A DNA stretch of 64,000 nucleotides from a virus. The stretch spans positions 1-64,000 of the IMG/VR virus record IMGVR_UViG_3300021963_007890. One strand, written 5' to 3'. The translations under genes were made by a program, and so were the position numbers. Under the pieces are notes generated by a model. That model worked only from the letters and a program-made list of their open reading frames with translations. It made no database searches and was not told the DNA's origin. Below are positions 9,260 to 17,443 of this stretch, in pieces. Position 1 is the stretch's first letter, and each line of letters opens with the position of its first letter.

Positions 9260-10398
9260 ATAAACTGACTAAACAGCAAATAGAAGAATATAATCTTAAA
9301 CGTACAGAATTTGATATGAATAGGACTATAGATAAGGTTAGTCCTTGTTTAGCTCCTTTTAATAATATGTATTTTACTACAGAAGGCAATGTGGCACCTT
9401 GCTGGTTATTAGTAGGACATGTAGATAAGTGGACTCCTACACGAAGTATTAAAGATATATGGTTTGGAGAGAAGTTTACTGAATATAGAAACAATCTAAA
9501 AGAAGGTATATTCGAAAGCAAGTGTAGAATCTGTAAACAGAAGATTGAAGCAGATACTTGGCCTTTGGCCTTGGCCTATGACGGTTTCAGTATTAAAAAT
9601 TATCCCACTTTATTAGAATTAGAACTGAGCAATCAATGTAACCTAGAATGTATAATGTGTGAAGGCAGATTAAGTTCTGGTATTAGAAAGAACAGAGACA
9701 AGCTACCAGCATTGCCACAGGTATATGATGCTGTATTTGTTGAACAATTAAAAGAATTTATTCCACATCTAGAAGAGTTGCGTTTCAATGGTGGAGAACC
9801 GTTCGCACAAAGGATTGTATATGATATTTGTATGTTAGTGGCTGAATTACATCCTACATTAAGAATTAACATTGCTACTAACGGAACAGTTTATAATAAA
9901 CAAGTTAAGAATATATTAGATAAATGTAATGTTCATTTGAATATCAGTATTGATAGTTTAGATAAAGATAACTATGAATCAATACGTATCAATGGCAACT
10001 TTGAAGATCTAATGAACAATTTTAAGTTATTCAATGCCTATTGTAAAGAAAATGACCGCGGATTAAGTGTAATGGTAAATCCTATGCGTAATAACTGGTG
10101 GGAAATGCCAGAGTTTGTTAAGTTTACGACAGATAATGAAGTACACCTTTGGTATAATACAATTCATCATCCTGAACATTTGGGTATATGGAACTTATCT
10201 AGTGGCGAACTTGATATTATATTACAGACATTAAGACCTAGGGTAGAGGAATTAACCCCACTTAATCATGATAATTATACAGCATTTGGTAATTGGCAGA
10301 AATTAGATCATTTTGTAAACAAACAGGTTGCCAACTGGCATAATAAACAATTACAGCGAAGCAATAAAATAATACCAATTTCTAAGATAGTGGATTAA
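9256..10398 (+). CDS. twitch-domain radical SAM protein (380 aa), last gene of the plus-strand operon
   Basis: The N-terminal twitch module has C31, C49, C90 and C93 (TEGNVAPCWLL, SKCRICKQK); here the usual CC pair is C-W, so one potential ligand is missing compared with its paralogues. The radical SAM motif is C128-C132-C135 (SNQCNLECIMC), followed by NGGEPFAQ. The C-terminal part retains the family IHHPEH motif, comparable to HYPHHYS in the neighbours. The start overlaps the previous gene (ATGA). The 3' end overlaps the convergent minus-strand radical SAM gene by 17 coding bases, with no terminator between them. Family is certain; reaction unknown. Confidence 0.88.
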   Translation: MNKLTKQQIEEYNLKRTEFDMNRTIDKVSPCLAPFNNMYFTTEGNVAPCWLLVGHVDKWTPTRSIKDIWFGEKFTEYRNNLKEGIFESKCRICKQKIEADTWPLALAYDGFSIKNYPTLLELELSNQCNLECIMCEGRLSSGIRKNRDKLPALPQVYDAVFVEQLKEFIPHLEELRFNGGEPFAQRIVYDICMLVAELHPTLRINIATNGTVYNKQVKNILDKCNVHLNISIDSLDKDNYESIRINGNFEDLMNNFKLFNAYCKENDRGLSVMVNPMRNNWWEMPEFVKFTTDNEVHLWYNTIHHPEHLGIWNLSSGELDIILQTLRPRVEELTPLNHDNYTAFGNWQKLDHFVNKQVANWHNKQLQRSNKIIPISKIVD

Positions 10399-12304
10399 TA
10401 GCAAAGACCTTTTTTGACTGTGTCTTTTTTGATTCTACCCAGACACCGTTAGATTCAAATACATATCTAAAGTTTTTTATACCATCTACTTTATTCCTAT
10501 AACGGTCAATGAAGTAATATGAATTTTTTACAGAATAATTACCGTTGTCGTCAATTTTGAACCAAATATCAGTTTGATATTCAAAGTTATTTGGATTTAA
10601 TAGTGCTGAAGAAAAGTCTCTACTATCTATTTCTTTATTGAATGGAATTTTTATTTCAAAAGAGCCCATTACTCGCCATAACATTCTTAAAAATCCAAAT
10701 ACTTCGTTCATTACTGAATCTGCAAAATCGCCCTGTCCTGAATTAATAATTGAGTAATCAAAATCTTCATACTCTACGTGTTCATTAGGTTCGTTATTAC
10801 AGATTAATGAATAATGCTCTTTTATATCTCCCTGTATTCTGTAGACATTTTCAAATGTTCCTCCTGTATCTTTACAAATCTGACACCATATGTACAAAAG
10901 TTTGACTCTTATAAATCTATGAAGTTGAGTATTTTTAAAATCTAATGTATACCAGTGATCTGCCCACGGTTTATCTCTATGATTTATATTAAATTTTTCA
11001 CGATCATCGTAAGCAGACCCATAATCGTCTCCAAGCCCTGCGCCTGGAGCTACAGCTACTATTCGTTTCTTATGGTTCCATAGCATATTAAGAGTGTGAT
11101 TATATGCTTCAATATCTTCTCCCGGCGCCCCTATAACCATACAGGCACTAACCAACATACCTACTTTGGCAGAATCAATAATATTTTGATTTATGTCTGC
11201 TACGGTATTCTTTTTATTAACTGCTTTTAATACTTTATCACTGCCACTTTCAAACCCATAATTAGCACCTTGTAACCCTGCGGCCTTCATCAATTTGTAG
11301 AATTCTAAATCCATACGGCCGTCTGCTCTCATATATCCCCACCAACCAATTTTTAAATCTCTTTTGATTAGTTCTTCACAAAAACGACGGAATTCTTTTA
11401 GATTACCATTCATCAGACTGTCAACAAATTGAACAAAAGTAACTCCATAATGATTGACCTGATATTCTAACTCATCTACTACTGTTGTGGCACCTCTATC
11501 CCTATACTTCCAATAATATACTTCAGTACAGTAAGTACATTTGGCAATACAGCCTCTACTAAGTTCGGAACAAATAGTATTCTTACCTATATACTTTGTT
11601 AGGTCAAAATCACTATAATCTGGATATGGAAGACTATCGATATCTATTCTAGTATCACTATAAAGGCTTCCAATTTTCTTTTCAGTTGGTTTTATTCCCT
11701 GTTCCCAATTATTTAAAAAATCTATTAGATTTTGTTCGCTCTCTCCTACAAAATAATAGTCTGATTGATTCGGCGGCAATAACCAATGACATTCAGGGCC
11801 TCCTAGGATAATAGTTATATCTGGCCTAATTTTTTTTATCTCACCAATCATCCATATGGTTGGCACTATATTATTCCGATAGCAGCTGAATCCAATAATG
11901 TCTGGCTCATCAGATAAGATTTGATTCATATATTTTATTAAGAATGGTTCGTGTGTTGGATGTATTTTTGTAAAATAATCTTTTTTATCCCACCACCAGA
12001 AGTTTGCTCCGTTCCAGGCATCTTCTAAATCACTGTTAGCTGCCCTTAGGTCATAATAGGCCTGAATATTGAAATCATAAACTTTAGTTGTATATCCAGC
12101 AGACCTCGTCAATGATGATAGCCTTGCTAAATTATATACAGGCATGAATACGGCCCAACTGGCTAAAAGACACAAAGTCAATTTAGTTTTTCTTGTGGCT
12201 TCAAAAACCATAACAGATTTTACCCCTGTTCTTAATTTTCGATCGCGTGTAGGATTAACTTTAGGAAATATTTTTTCTGCTAGGTAAGTATCTCTATCTG
12301 ACAT
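10382..12304 (-). CDS. B12-binding-domain-type radical SAM protein (640 aa)
   Basis: This member differs from the others. Residues ~40-200 form a Rossmann-like domain of the cobalamin-binding type (IIGFSCYRNN, ITIILGGPECHW, VGESEQNLIDFL). A canonical radical SAM barrel follows with C252-C256-C259 (SRGCIAKCTYC), a MRADGRMDLEF strand, GANYGFESGSDKVLKAVNK and a MVIGAPGED loop. This is the BchE/MiaB-like class that often methylates or rearranges unactivated carbons. The DxHxxG cobalamin-ligand motif is not visible, so B12 binding may be base-on or lost. The C-terminal ~200 residues are without a recognised domain. It is the last gene of the minus-strand operon and converges with the plus operon. 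Confidence 0.88.
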   Translation of the reverse strand: MSDRDTYLAEKIFPKVNPTRDRKLRTGVKSVMVFEATRKTKLTLCLLASWAVFMPVYNLARLSSLTRSAGYTTKVYDFNIQAYYDLRAANSDLEDAWNGANFWWWDKKDYFTKIHPTHEPFLIKYMNQILSDEPDIIGFSCYRNNIVPTIWMIGEIKKIRPDITIILGGPECHWLLPPNQSDYYFVGESEQNLIDFLNNWEQGIKPTEKKIGSLYSDTRIDIDSLPYPDYSDFDLTKYIGKNTICSELSRGCIAKCTYCTEVYYWKYRDRGATTVVDELEYQVNHYGVTFVQFVDSLMNGNLKEFRRFCEELIKRDLKIGWWGYMRADGRMDLEFYKLMKAAGLQGANYGFESGSDKVLKAVNKKNTVADINQNIIDSAKVGMLVSACMVIGAPGEDIEAYNHTLNMLWNHKKRIVAVAPGAGLGDDYGSAYDDREKFNINHRDKPWADHWYTLDFKNTQLHRFIRVKLLYIWCQICKDTGGTFENVYRIQGDIKEHYSLICNNEPNEHVEYEDFDYSIINSGQGDFADSVMNEVFGFLRMLWRVMGSFEIKIPFNKEIDSRDFSSALLNPNNFEYQTDIWFKIDDNGNYSVKNSYYFIDRYRNKVDGIKNFRYVFESNGVWVESKKTQSKKVFAINPLS

Positions 12305-12314
12305 AGTTTCTCTT

Positions 12315-13451
12315 TTATTTTAATATAGGCATAAAGATTTTAGGAAATTGAACAACTTCGGGCAATGACAAAATTTCCTTGGCCCTTTCATAGTACGGAT
12401 TGTCTGGAATCCATACAGCCATATCATCAAATTCTTTTTGAGATGCTACGCCCCATTTTAATATGTTTACAATCGAAATCTCTGGTAATTTATCCGGATA
12501 ATTATATGCTAGTTTTACCAATTCAGGAATTGATTCGAGGTTATCTCTCTGTAAAATTACATTCCAAGCCCAATTTTTTTCAGGGTCCTGCTTTATAGTA
12601 TTATGATATAGATAATCTAAATTTTTCCATAGCAAATCCCAGTCTCCTCCTCGCCGCACGATTTCATAACTTGATTTATTTCCTGCATCAACACTTATTC
12701 TAGTCCAGGATGCTCTATCAAACAATACCTTGTATTTGTTTTGAATTTTTTCCGTCATCATTGTACCGTTAGTACATAAACACAAACGAAAGTTTGGCCA
12801 TTTCTCGGGAGTTTTAAATACTTCTGCTGTGTCGAATAATTCTCTATAGACAGGACTAAAAAATATTTCTCCAGCACCATCGAATGTTATTGTGATATGT
12901 TGATCGTGTGGTTCGCTAAACACAGAATCAAAAACCTTTCTTAATATGGTGAGAGAACGATCGAAGTTATCTGGTGTTATGGACTTAACTGATCGGCAAC
13001 TAGGGCATACTAAATTACAAGAATAATCAATTGAAAACACCACGTTGCTAGGAAATTTACTATTCGGTGCTTTGAATGTATCTTTAGGAAGAAGTTTATG
13101 GCCCTCTCCTGCTAACATCATTGTACAAGTTTTTGAATTACAATATCTATATGATCCGTCTGTAATTGAATTCCGAACGGTTTGTGCTTTTATTCCGGTC
13201 CAAATAGAAGTTAGATCTTCTTCTAACAGATTACCTATACAAGCAGGGTTCCACGAGGTACAACATATATAAACATTTCCATTGGCATGAACATCTATGT
13301 CATAAAACGGCATTTGGCATATATTCTTATTCTTATCAAATTTACACGAATCAGTCTTATCTTCGTAGATCTCGTAATAAAGTTTTCCTAATATTGGATC
13401 ATCGATCACAGTTTTCGGATACGACACCCTGGTTTCTGTTATTATTGACAT
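12315..13451 (-). CDS. twitch-domain radical SAM protein (378 aa)
   Basis: Twitch module with C45, C63-C64, C71, C104 and C109 (VHANGNVYICCTSW, IGNLLEEDLTSIW, YCNSKTC), then radical SAM C145-C149-C152 (DYSCNLVCPSC). The normal GGEP SAM-binding motif is replaced by DGAGEIFFS, an unusual variant that may change SAM or substrate contacts. A CTNGTMM strand follows. The gene lies 2 bases downstream of its upstream neighbour's stop and 10 bases before the next gene, so it is in an operon. Its twitch domain is related to those on the plus strand, implying one expanded family split over two convergent operons. Confidence 0.88.
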   Translation of the reverse strand: MSIITETRVSYPKTVIDDPILGKLYYEIYEDKTDSCKFDKNKNICQMPFYDIDVHANGNVYICCTSWNPACIGNLLEEDLTSIWTGIKAQTVRNSITDGSYRYCNSKTCTMMLAGEGHKLLPKDTFKAPNSKFPSNVVFSIDYSCNLVCPSCRSVKSITPDNFDRSLTILRKVFDSVFSEPHDQHITITFDGAGEIFFSPVYRELFDTAEVFKTPEKWPNFRLCLCTNGTMMTEKIQNKYKVLFDRASWTRISVDAGNKSSYEIVRRGGDWDLLWKNLDYLYHNTIKQDPEKNWAWNVILQRDNLESIPELVKLAYNYPDKLPEISIVNILKWGVASQKEFDDMAVWIPDNPYYERAKEILSLPEVVQFPKIFMPILK

Positions 13452-13453
13452 AA

Positions 13454-14680
13454 TTATTTAAAGACTAATTCACTGGCCATTCTTGGAACTATATTTCTGA
13501 TATTATTTCCTCTCACCGTTTCCATCATTTCTGTATATTCTACCCAATTATTATGTATAGCATCTCCTGAATACTCCTGCTGCAAAGTATGTAACACACT
13601 TGAGAACTCATCTGCATAGGGTAATTGGTTATAGTAATTATACAATTCTTGACGAGTGTTATCCGATAGAGTTTGTAATCCTAGAAATCTTGGATACTGA
13701 ACACAGTTGGTAAATCCAAGATGCCTCTTAACTTTATTGTATTTCTTTGAAAGTTCAATCACCCATTGTCGCATTTCGAGTAAGTTAAAAATATTGTAAT
13801 TCATTACCGAACATTGAAGATCGATATTAATGTTAGGCAACTCATTTAATTTGGCAATAACAGGTTCTAAATCTTCAAATTTAGCATCTCCATATCTGAT
13901 GTAGTTAAATAGTTCTCCGATACCATCCATTGATAAATTAAATGTAACTGATTTACACTTTTTAAAGGCGTCAAGAATTTCTTGGTTGATAAATGTTCCA
14001 TTACTTGATAATACGATTCTAATATTTTGAAGGATATCTATTCCATCAAGATAATTTAAAATCGTTAGCGTTTCAGAATTAAGTAATGGCTCGCCGCCTT
14101 TGAGATTGATTGTTCTTAAATAGGTCAAGTTTAACTGTTTAAGATTTTCTAAAATTAGATCTGGATTAGGTAGATGCATTTCTAATGTTCGATATTTCGA
14201 ATTGTCATAAGGCCCTCTGCTTACAGGATCCATGAAAGACATCCTCTGTTGCTTATCTTTGTCGTAGGTTAAAAATACTTTTTTGGCTTTCTTATTATCT
14301 ATCACCCATCTGCTACTAAATCCTGCGCTACAATGAAGACAAGCTAAATTACAGATATTGCTACCGTTAAATTCTAAATAGGTTAATTTTTCTTCGTCCC
14401 AGCCTGTGACATCAAATGTCCCATCAGTGTATAACTTCCTAACGCTCCATCCTGTCTTAGCTTCTCTTTCTTTACAACTTAAACAGGGCTTGGGCCATTG
14501 GTGATTATACATTTGTTCTTTTAACTTTTTCCACTCTGAACTATTGATAATGTTAATTAGACTTTCGTTTTTTAGGTTTCCAATATATTTCCCTTCAAAA
14601 GTACAGCAAGGGCGCACTCCTTTATTAGTATCAACTAATGCTGAAGTTAATGGAGCAGTACATAACACTTTGGTTATCAT
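13454..14680 (-). CDS. twitch-domain radical SAM protein (408 aa)
   Basis: The twitch module starts at once (C7, C25-C26, C66, C69; KGVRPCCTFEG, IGNLKNESLINI, KPCLSCKEREAKTGW). The radical SAM motif is C110-C114-C117 (GSNICNLACLHC), then KGGEPLLNSE and SSNGTFI. The order, spacing and IGNL signature match the plus-strand twitch enzymes. The start overlaps the stop of the upstream permuted radical SAM gene (ATGA), so the two are translationally coupled. The substrate is unknown. Confidence 0.9.
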   Translation of the reverse strand: MITKVLCTAPLTSALVDTNKGVRPCCTFEGKYIGNLKNESLINIINSSEWKKLKEQMYNHQWPKPCLSCKEREAKTGWSVRKLYTDGTFDVTGWDEEKLTYLEFNGSNICNLACLHCSAGFSSRWVIDNKKAKKVFLTYDKDKQQRMSFMDPVSRGPYDNSKYRTLEMHLPNPDLILENLKQLNLTYLRTINLKGGEPLLNSETLTILNYLDGIDILQNIRIVLSSNGTFINQEILDAFKKCKSVTFNLSMDGIGELFNYIRYGDAKFEDLEPVIAKLNELPNINIDLQCSVMNYNIFNLLEMRQWVIELSKKYNKVKRHLGFTNCVQYPRFLGLQTLSDNTRQELYNYYNQLPYADEFSSVLHTLQQEYSGDAIHNNWVEYTEMMETVRGNNIRNIVPRMASELVFK

Positions 14681-15738
14681 TTTCTATCCCCGAAAAGTAT
14701 GTAATCTTCTTTGGTATAGCCATCCATAATTTCACTACCTGATCCTTGATGAGGAGCACTATTCTTATTATCTAAACCGCCTCTTATAGGAACTATGGCC
14801 CACGTACAATATTCAGTAAAAGCTGGTATATTCTTTAATTCTTCTTCGAGGCTTAGTGTTTCTTCACGATTATGTGGTGCCATCATAAACTTAACTTCTA
14901 GGTGGCCGATATTATGATTATCATTTAAAACTTTTTCTTCGGTAACAGCTCGTATGACCTCAACAAACTTTTGTCTATTATAAAATTCAAAATGAGCGCT
15001 AAGATTTAAATCTCCGTAGTGAATAATTTCTCTATAATAATCCGGTTTTCTGCTTCCATTGCTATGTAAGCTCACATGATGATTACAAGCATTAAGATAT
15101 CTTAGCCAATCTAAGAAATCTTTATTGGCAGTAGGTTCCCCACCGCTTATTATAAAATTGACTCTTTGGCCTTTTATAAATTTCTGTTCTATTAAATTAG
15201 TAGCTCTCATTAGGTCAGTTAAAGGCTTGTGCGGATCTGTATTATTATGTATCCATGGCCAACAATATGAACAATCATAATTACAACGACGTCCGATTTC
15301 CCAGTAAATTTGTTTTTGAGCACTAGCGTGAGTTCGCTCTATAGCAACAAATTCTACTAGATCATTATTCCTTAGATCCTTTTCTGTAGGTAAAGATTGA
15401 CCTTTTCTTAGCAAAGGTTTAAATTCAATCTTTTTTGTTTTAGGTATAAAAAGATCTGCTCCACAACTGCATACATTTCTAGTACAGTCAATCCAGTCAT
15501 CGGGAACTGTAAAATCTTCCCATACATTTCCTAACTTACCACCTACTCTACAGCTAGCAGTCCATACAATACCGTCCATGTCTATATATAGGCTGTCAAC
15601 TCCTGCTCCGCATTTCCAATCTTTAAGATAATTTAATTTGACACCGACTAATTCATCAGTGCTCCAATCACGCCACTCGCCCTTGCTTGAATAGGTTCTA
15701 ATTGGTTTACCGGGGGTGAAATCTAATTCCATTGACAT
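14677..15738 (-). CDS. radical SAM protein with N-terminal (permuted) SPASM domain, 353 aa
   Basis: First gene of the minus operon. Residues ~1-100 form a SPASM-like module with cysteines C43, C63, C85, C90, C92 (WKCGAGVDSLYIDMDG, CRVGGKLGNVW, CTRNVCSC). Spacing is 20-22-5-2, against 20-23-5-2 in the C-terminal SPASM of the gene at 4392. The radical SAM motif C152-C156-C159 (RRCNYDCSYCWPW) and SGGEPTANKD then follow. The C-terminal tail (YTKEDYILFGDRK) resembles the segment that precedes SPASM in the 4392 protein. The protein therefore reads as a circular permutation, or as a fusion of the back half of one copy to the front half of the next. Start ATG at 15738; a second in-frame ATG lies two codons in. 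Confidence 0.88.
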   Translation of the reverse strand: MSMELDFTPGKPIRTYSSKGEWRDWSTDELVGVKLNYLKDWKCGAGVDSLYIDMDGIVWTASCRVGGKLGNVWEDFTVPDDWIDCTRNVCSCGADLFIPKTKKIEFKPLLRKGQSLPTEKDLRNNDLVEFVAIERTHASAQKQIYWEIGRRCNYDCSYCWPWIHNNTDPHKPLTDLMRATNLIEQKFIKGQRVNFIISGGEPTANKDFLDWLRYLNACNHHVSLHSNGSRKPDYYREIIHYGDLNLSAHFEFYNRQKFVEVIRAVTEEKVLNDNHNIGHLEVKFMMAPHNREETLSLEEELKNIPAFTEYCTWAIVPIRGGLDNKNSAPHQGSGSEIMDGYTKEDYILFGDRK

Positions 15739-15773
15739 TATAGTTTTCCATACATTGAATTTAAATCGTGTAG

Positions 15774-15793
15774 TTGAGGAAATATTTCCTCAA
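15774..15793. promoter_or_regulatory. perfect 20-bp palindrome, candidate operator
   Basis: The half-site TTGAGGAAAT is followed at once by its exact reverse complement, with no spacer. It lies in the 144-bp divergent region between the minus-strand radical-SAM operon (start 15738) and the plus-strand methyltransferase (start 15883). It is 36 bases upstream of the radical-SAM start and not followed by a T-run, so a dimeric-regulator site is more likely than a terminator. The regulator is not identifiable here. Confidence 0.45.
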
Positions 15794-15849
15794 AGGTTAT
15801 TAAAATATTTAAACCATTCATAGAATCTTTATTGTAGTATATCTGGTCA

Positions 15850-15856
15850 ATAAATA
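15850..15856 (+). promoter_or_regulatory. late-promoter-like box (ATAAATA)
   Basis: ATAAATA 26 bases upstream of the methyltransferase ATG. It matches the T4-like late consensus TATAAATA at seven positions and lies 6 bases from an oppositely oriented box at 15863-15869. Confidence 0.4.
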
Positions 15857-15862
15857 TTGCTT

Positions 15863-15869
15863 TATTTAG
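15863..15869 (-). promoter_or_regulatory. late-promoter-like box (CTAAATA on minus strand)
   Basis: On the minus strand this reads CTAAATA, the variant seen upstream of several genes in this window. It could drive the four-gene minus-strand radical-SAM operon, giving a leader of about 120 bases that contains the palindrome. Confidence 0.4.
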
Positions 15870-15882
15870 CGACCTATAATTT

Positions 15883-16431
15883 ATGAAAATTGATATTCTT
15901 AAGGATGCTTTTAGTAGTGGACAGGTTTCTAGTAAAATCTGGCTCTGTGAAGAACTAGAGAGGACACGTTGGACCAGTAATGAAACAGCAATATATGGTG
16001 GTTGGTATGCGATAACAGCATTTTTACTATTGAGCAGAGGTAAGTTTAAAGTCGATCGAATACGCAGTTACGATATTGATCCTACTTGTGAAACTATGGC
16101 AGACTTAATAAATGAAAATTGGGTATGGCGTGATTGGCAATTTAAAGCCCTCACAGAAGATTGTAATCTAATAAAAACAAAAGCAGATTTGGTCATTAAC
16201 ACTAGTACAGAACATTTTGATTCCAAACAATGGTTTCATAATATTGCAGATGGAACTAGGGTAATACTACAGGGAAATAATATGAAACATAGTGATCACG
16301 TTGTTTTAGGTAAGAATCTACAACAATTTTTAAACCATTATCCTTTGTCTAAAATTAGATATAGTGGGCAGCTTGATTTTCAATATCCTTCCTGGTCATT
16401 CACTAGGTTTATGGTGGTTGGCATAAAATAA
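15883..16431 (+). CDS. class I SAM-dependent methyltransferase-like protein (182 aa)
   Basis: The fold signature of a class I methyltransferase is visible. A glycine-containing motif I region (IYGGWYAITAFLLL) is followed by an acidic strand end (RSYDIDPTCE, D64/D66), then an acidic motif and a KADLVINTSTEHF segment in the motif IV position. The length is short for the class but complete for the catalytic core; the target is unknown. It is divergent from the radical-SAM operon and shares its control region. It could act in the same pathway, since SAM is the common cofactor, but that is inference. Confidence 0.65.
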   Translation: MKIDILKDAFSSGQVSSKIWLCEELERTRWTSNETAIYGGWYAITAFLLLSRGKFKVDRIRSYDIDPTCETMADLINENWVWRDWQFKALTEDCNLIKTKADLVINTSTEHFDSKQWFHNIADGTRVILQGNNMKHSDHVVLGKNLQQFLNHYPLSKIRYSGQLDFQYPSWSFTRFMVVGIK

Positions 16432-16441
16432 TTCAAAAAAC

Positions 16442-16471
16442 TTGATTTTGCCCTAGTTTATTTGCTAATAT
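16442..16471 (+). promoter_or_regulatory. possible sigma-70-type promoter
   Basis: TTGATT at 16442-16447 and TAATAT at 16466-16471 with an 18-base spacer, ~50 bases upstream of the SleB-like hydrolase start. The match is moderate, and the sequence is AT-rich enough for chance. The gene has a strong Shine-Dalgarno (AAAGGAGG) at about 16508-16515. Confidence 0.3.
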
Positions 16472-16520
16472 AATCCTTTTGATATAAATTATCTTACCCT
16501 TAGAAAGAAAGGAGGTCAAT

Positions 16521-17093
16521 ATGACTGAAATTGCGATTGATAGGGAGGTTAAGAAATCTAGGTTGCCGATGATATTTGGTATATTTTTTTTAATGTTATT
16601 AGGCTGCTATTTCACTGCCAAAATGTTATTGTGGGCAGTTGATCATAGAATAGCCTCAGTACAAATAATTGAAAATACAGAAATAACCGCAGAGGTTAGA
16701 GAACGACAACTATCTTGCCTTGCTCGAAACATATATCACGAAGCAGGCAGCGAACCATTTGAAGGTAAAGTTGCTGTGGCTCAGGTCACAATTAATAGAG
16801 CCAACAGTGATGGAAAGTTTCCTGGAGATATCTGCAAAGTAGTATTTCAGAAAAACATTTTTTATGATAAGGTTCTGTGTCAATTCAGTTGGGTCTGCGA
16901 CAGGAACACTAATTTTAAACCTAAATTTCCATCTGTATACGATGAAAGTTATGAAGTTGCCAAAAAGGTGCTGCTAGAGGGTTTTAGATTACCCAGTCTC
17001 GTAGAGGCCCTTTATTTTCACGCCGATTATATTAATCCGGGGTGGAAGAGAGAACGGGTTGCCAAAATTGGTCGTCATATATTTTATAAGTAA
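16521..17093 (+). CDS. SleB-like (Hydrolase_2) cell-wall hydrolase with N-terminal membrane anchor, 190 aa
   Basis: Residues ~15-40 form a single transmembrane segment (LPMIFGIFFLMLLGCYF). The rest matches the SleB/CwlJ family of peptidoglycan hydrolases: CLARNIYHEAGSEPFEGK with the catalytic-type glutamate E74, then VAVAQVTINRANS, a CQFSWVCD motif and an ALYFHADYINPGW C-terminus. In this family the glutamate cleaves the glycan strand. The membrane anchor would place the domain in the periplasm, consistent with lysis or envelope remodelling. The start is supported by an excellent ribosome-binding site. Seven residues of basic/charged N-terminus precede the TM (signal-arrest type possible). 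Ten bases separate it from the next membrane gene. Confidence 0.85.
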   Translation: MTEIAIDREVKKSRLPMIFGIFFLMLLGCYFTAKMLLWAVDHRIASVQIIENTEITAEVRERQLSCLARNIYHEAGSEPFEGKVAVAQVTINRANSDGKFPGDICKVVFQKNIFYDKVLCQFSWVCDRNTNFKPKFPSVYDESYEVAKKVLLEGFRLPSLVEALYFHADYINPGWKRERVAKIGRHIFYK

Positions 17094-17102
17094 GGAACTA
17101 TT

Positions 17103-17435
17103 ATGAATCATGTTGAAAAAATTGCTGAATTTATTAGAAACATACCCTTATCAGTTTGGATATGGTTAAAAGAACATCTAGGACATATCAGCGCTCACAC
17201 CCTGGGTTGGTTGACCATTATACTGCTTCATCTTGCTAGTATTCCTACCTTGTTGGCAGTCTTGATGGCTCAGAACGATAAATTACCACCTGTTGACTTA
17301 ATGATCTTTGTATGGAGTGGATTAATTACACTGTTCTTTAAGAGTCTCATTGAACGAAACTTCTTATATATCGCCACCATCTGCTTGGGATTTTGTGCTC
17401 AAACTGTTATAATGAGTTTGATATTCTTCAAATAA
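17103..17435 (+). CDS. small integral membrane protein (110 aa)
   Basis: I do not recognise a named family. Three or so hydrophobic segments are visible at residues ~36-56 (TLGWLTIILLHLASIPTLL), ~65-84 (LMIFVWSGLITLFFKSL) and ~88-108 (FLYIATICLGFCAQTVIMSL). It follows the anchored cell-wall hydrolase after nine bases, and a late-type box for the next gene lies across its 3' end. The topology and position would fit an accessory lysis or holin-like function. No further evidence exists, so the role stays open. Confidence 0.6.
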   Translation: MNHVEKIAEFIRNIPLSVWIWLKEHLGHISAHTLGWLTIILLHLASIPTLLAVLMAQNDKLPPVDLMIFVWSGLITLFFKSLIERNFLYIATICLGFCAQTVIMSLIFFK

Positions 17436-17438
17436 ATA
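17432..17438 (+). promoter_or_regulatory. late-promoter-like box (ATAAATA) 5 bases from ATG
   Basis: AATAAATA ends 5 bases before the ATG at 17444, with no Shine-Dalgarno. If used as a T4-like late promoter, transcription would begin at or beside the start codon, giving a leaderless mRNA. It overlaps the stop region of the upstream membrane gene. Confidence 0.5.
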
Positions 17439-17443
17439 ATTTG

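Noticed and set aside
4392-15738. Small peptide precursor (RiPP-like) genes between the radical-SAM genes
   Set aside because: Genes overlap or are separated by at most about 10 bases, so no short precursor ORF fits; the substrate must be elsewhere or be one of the large proteins.
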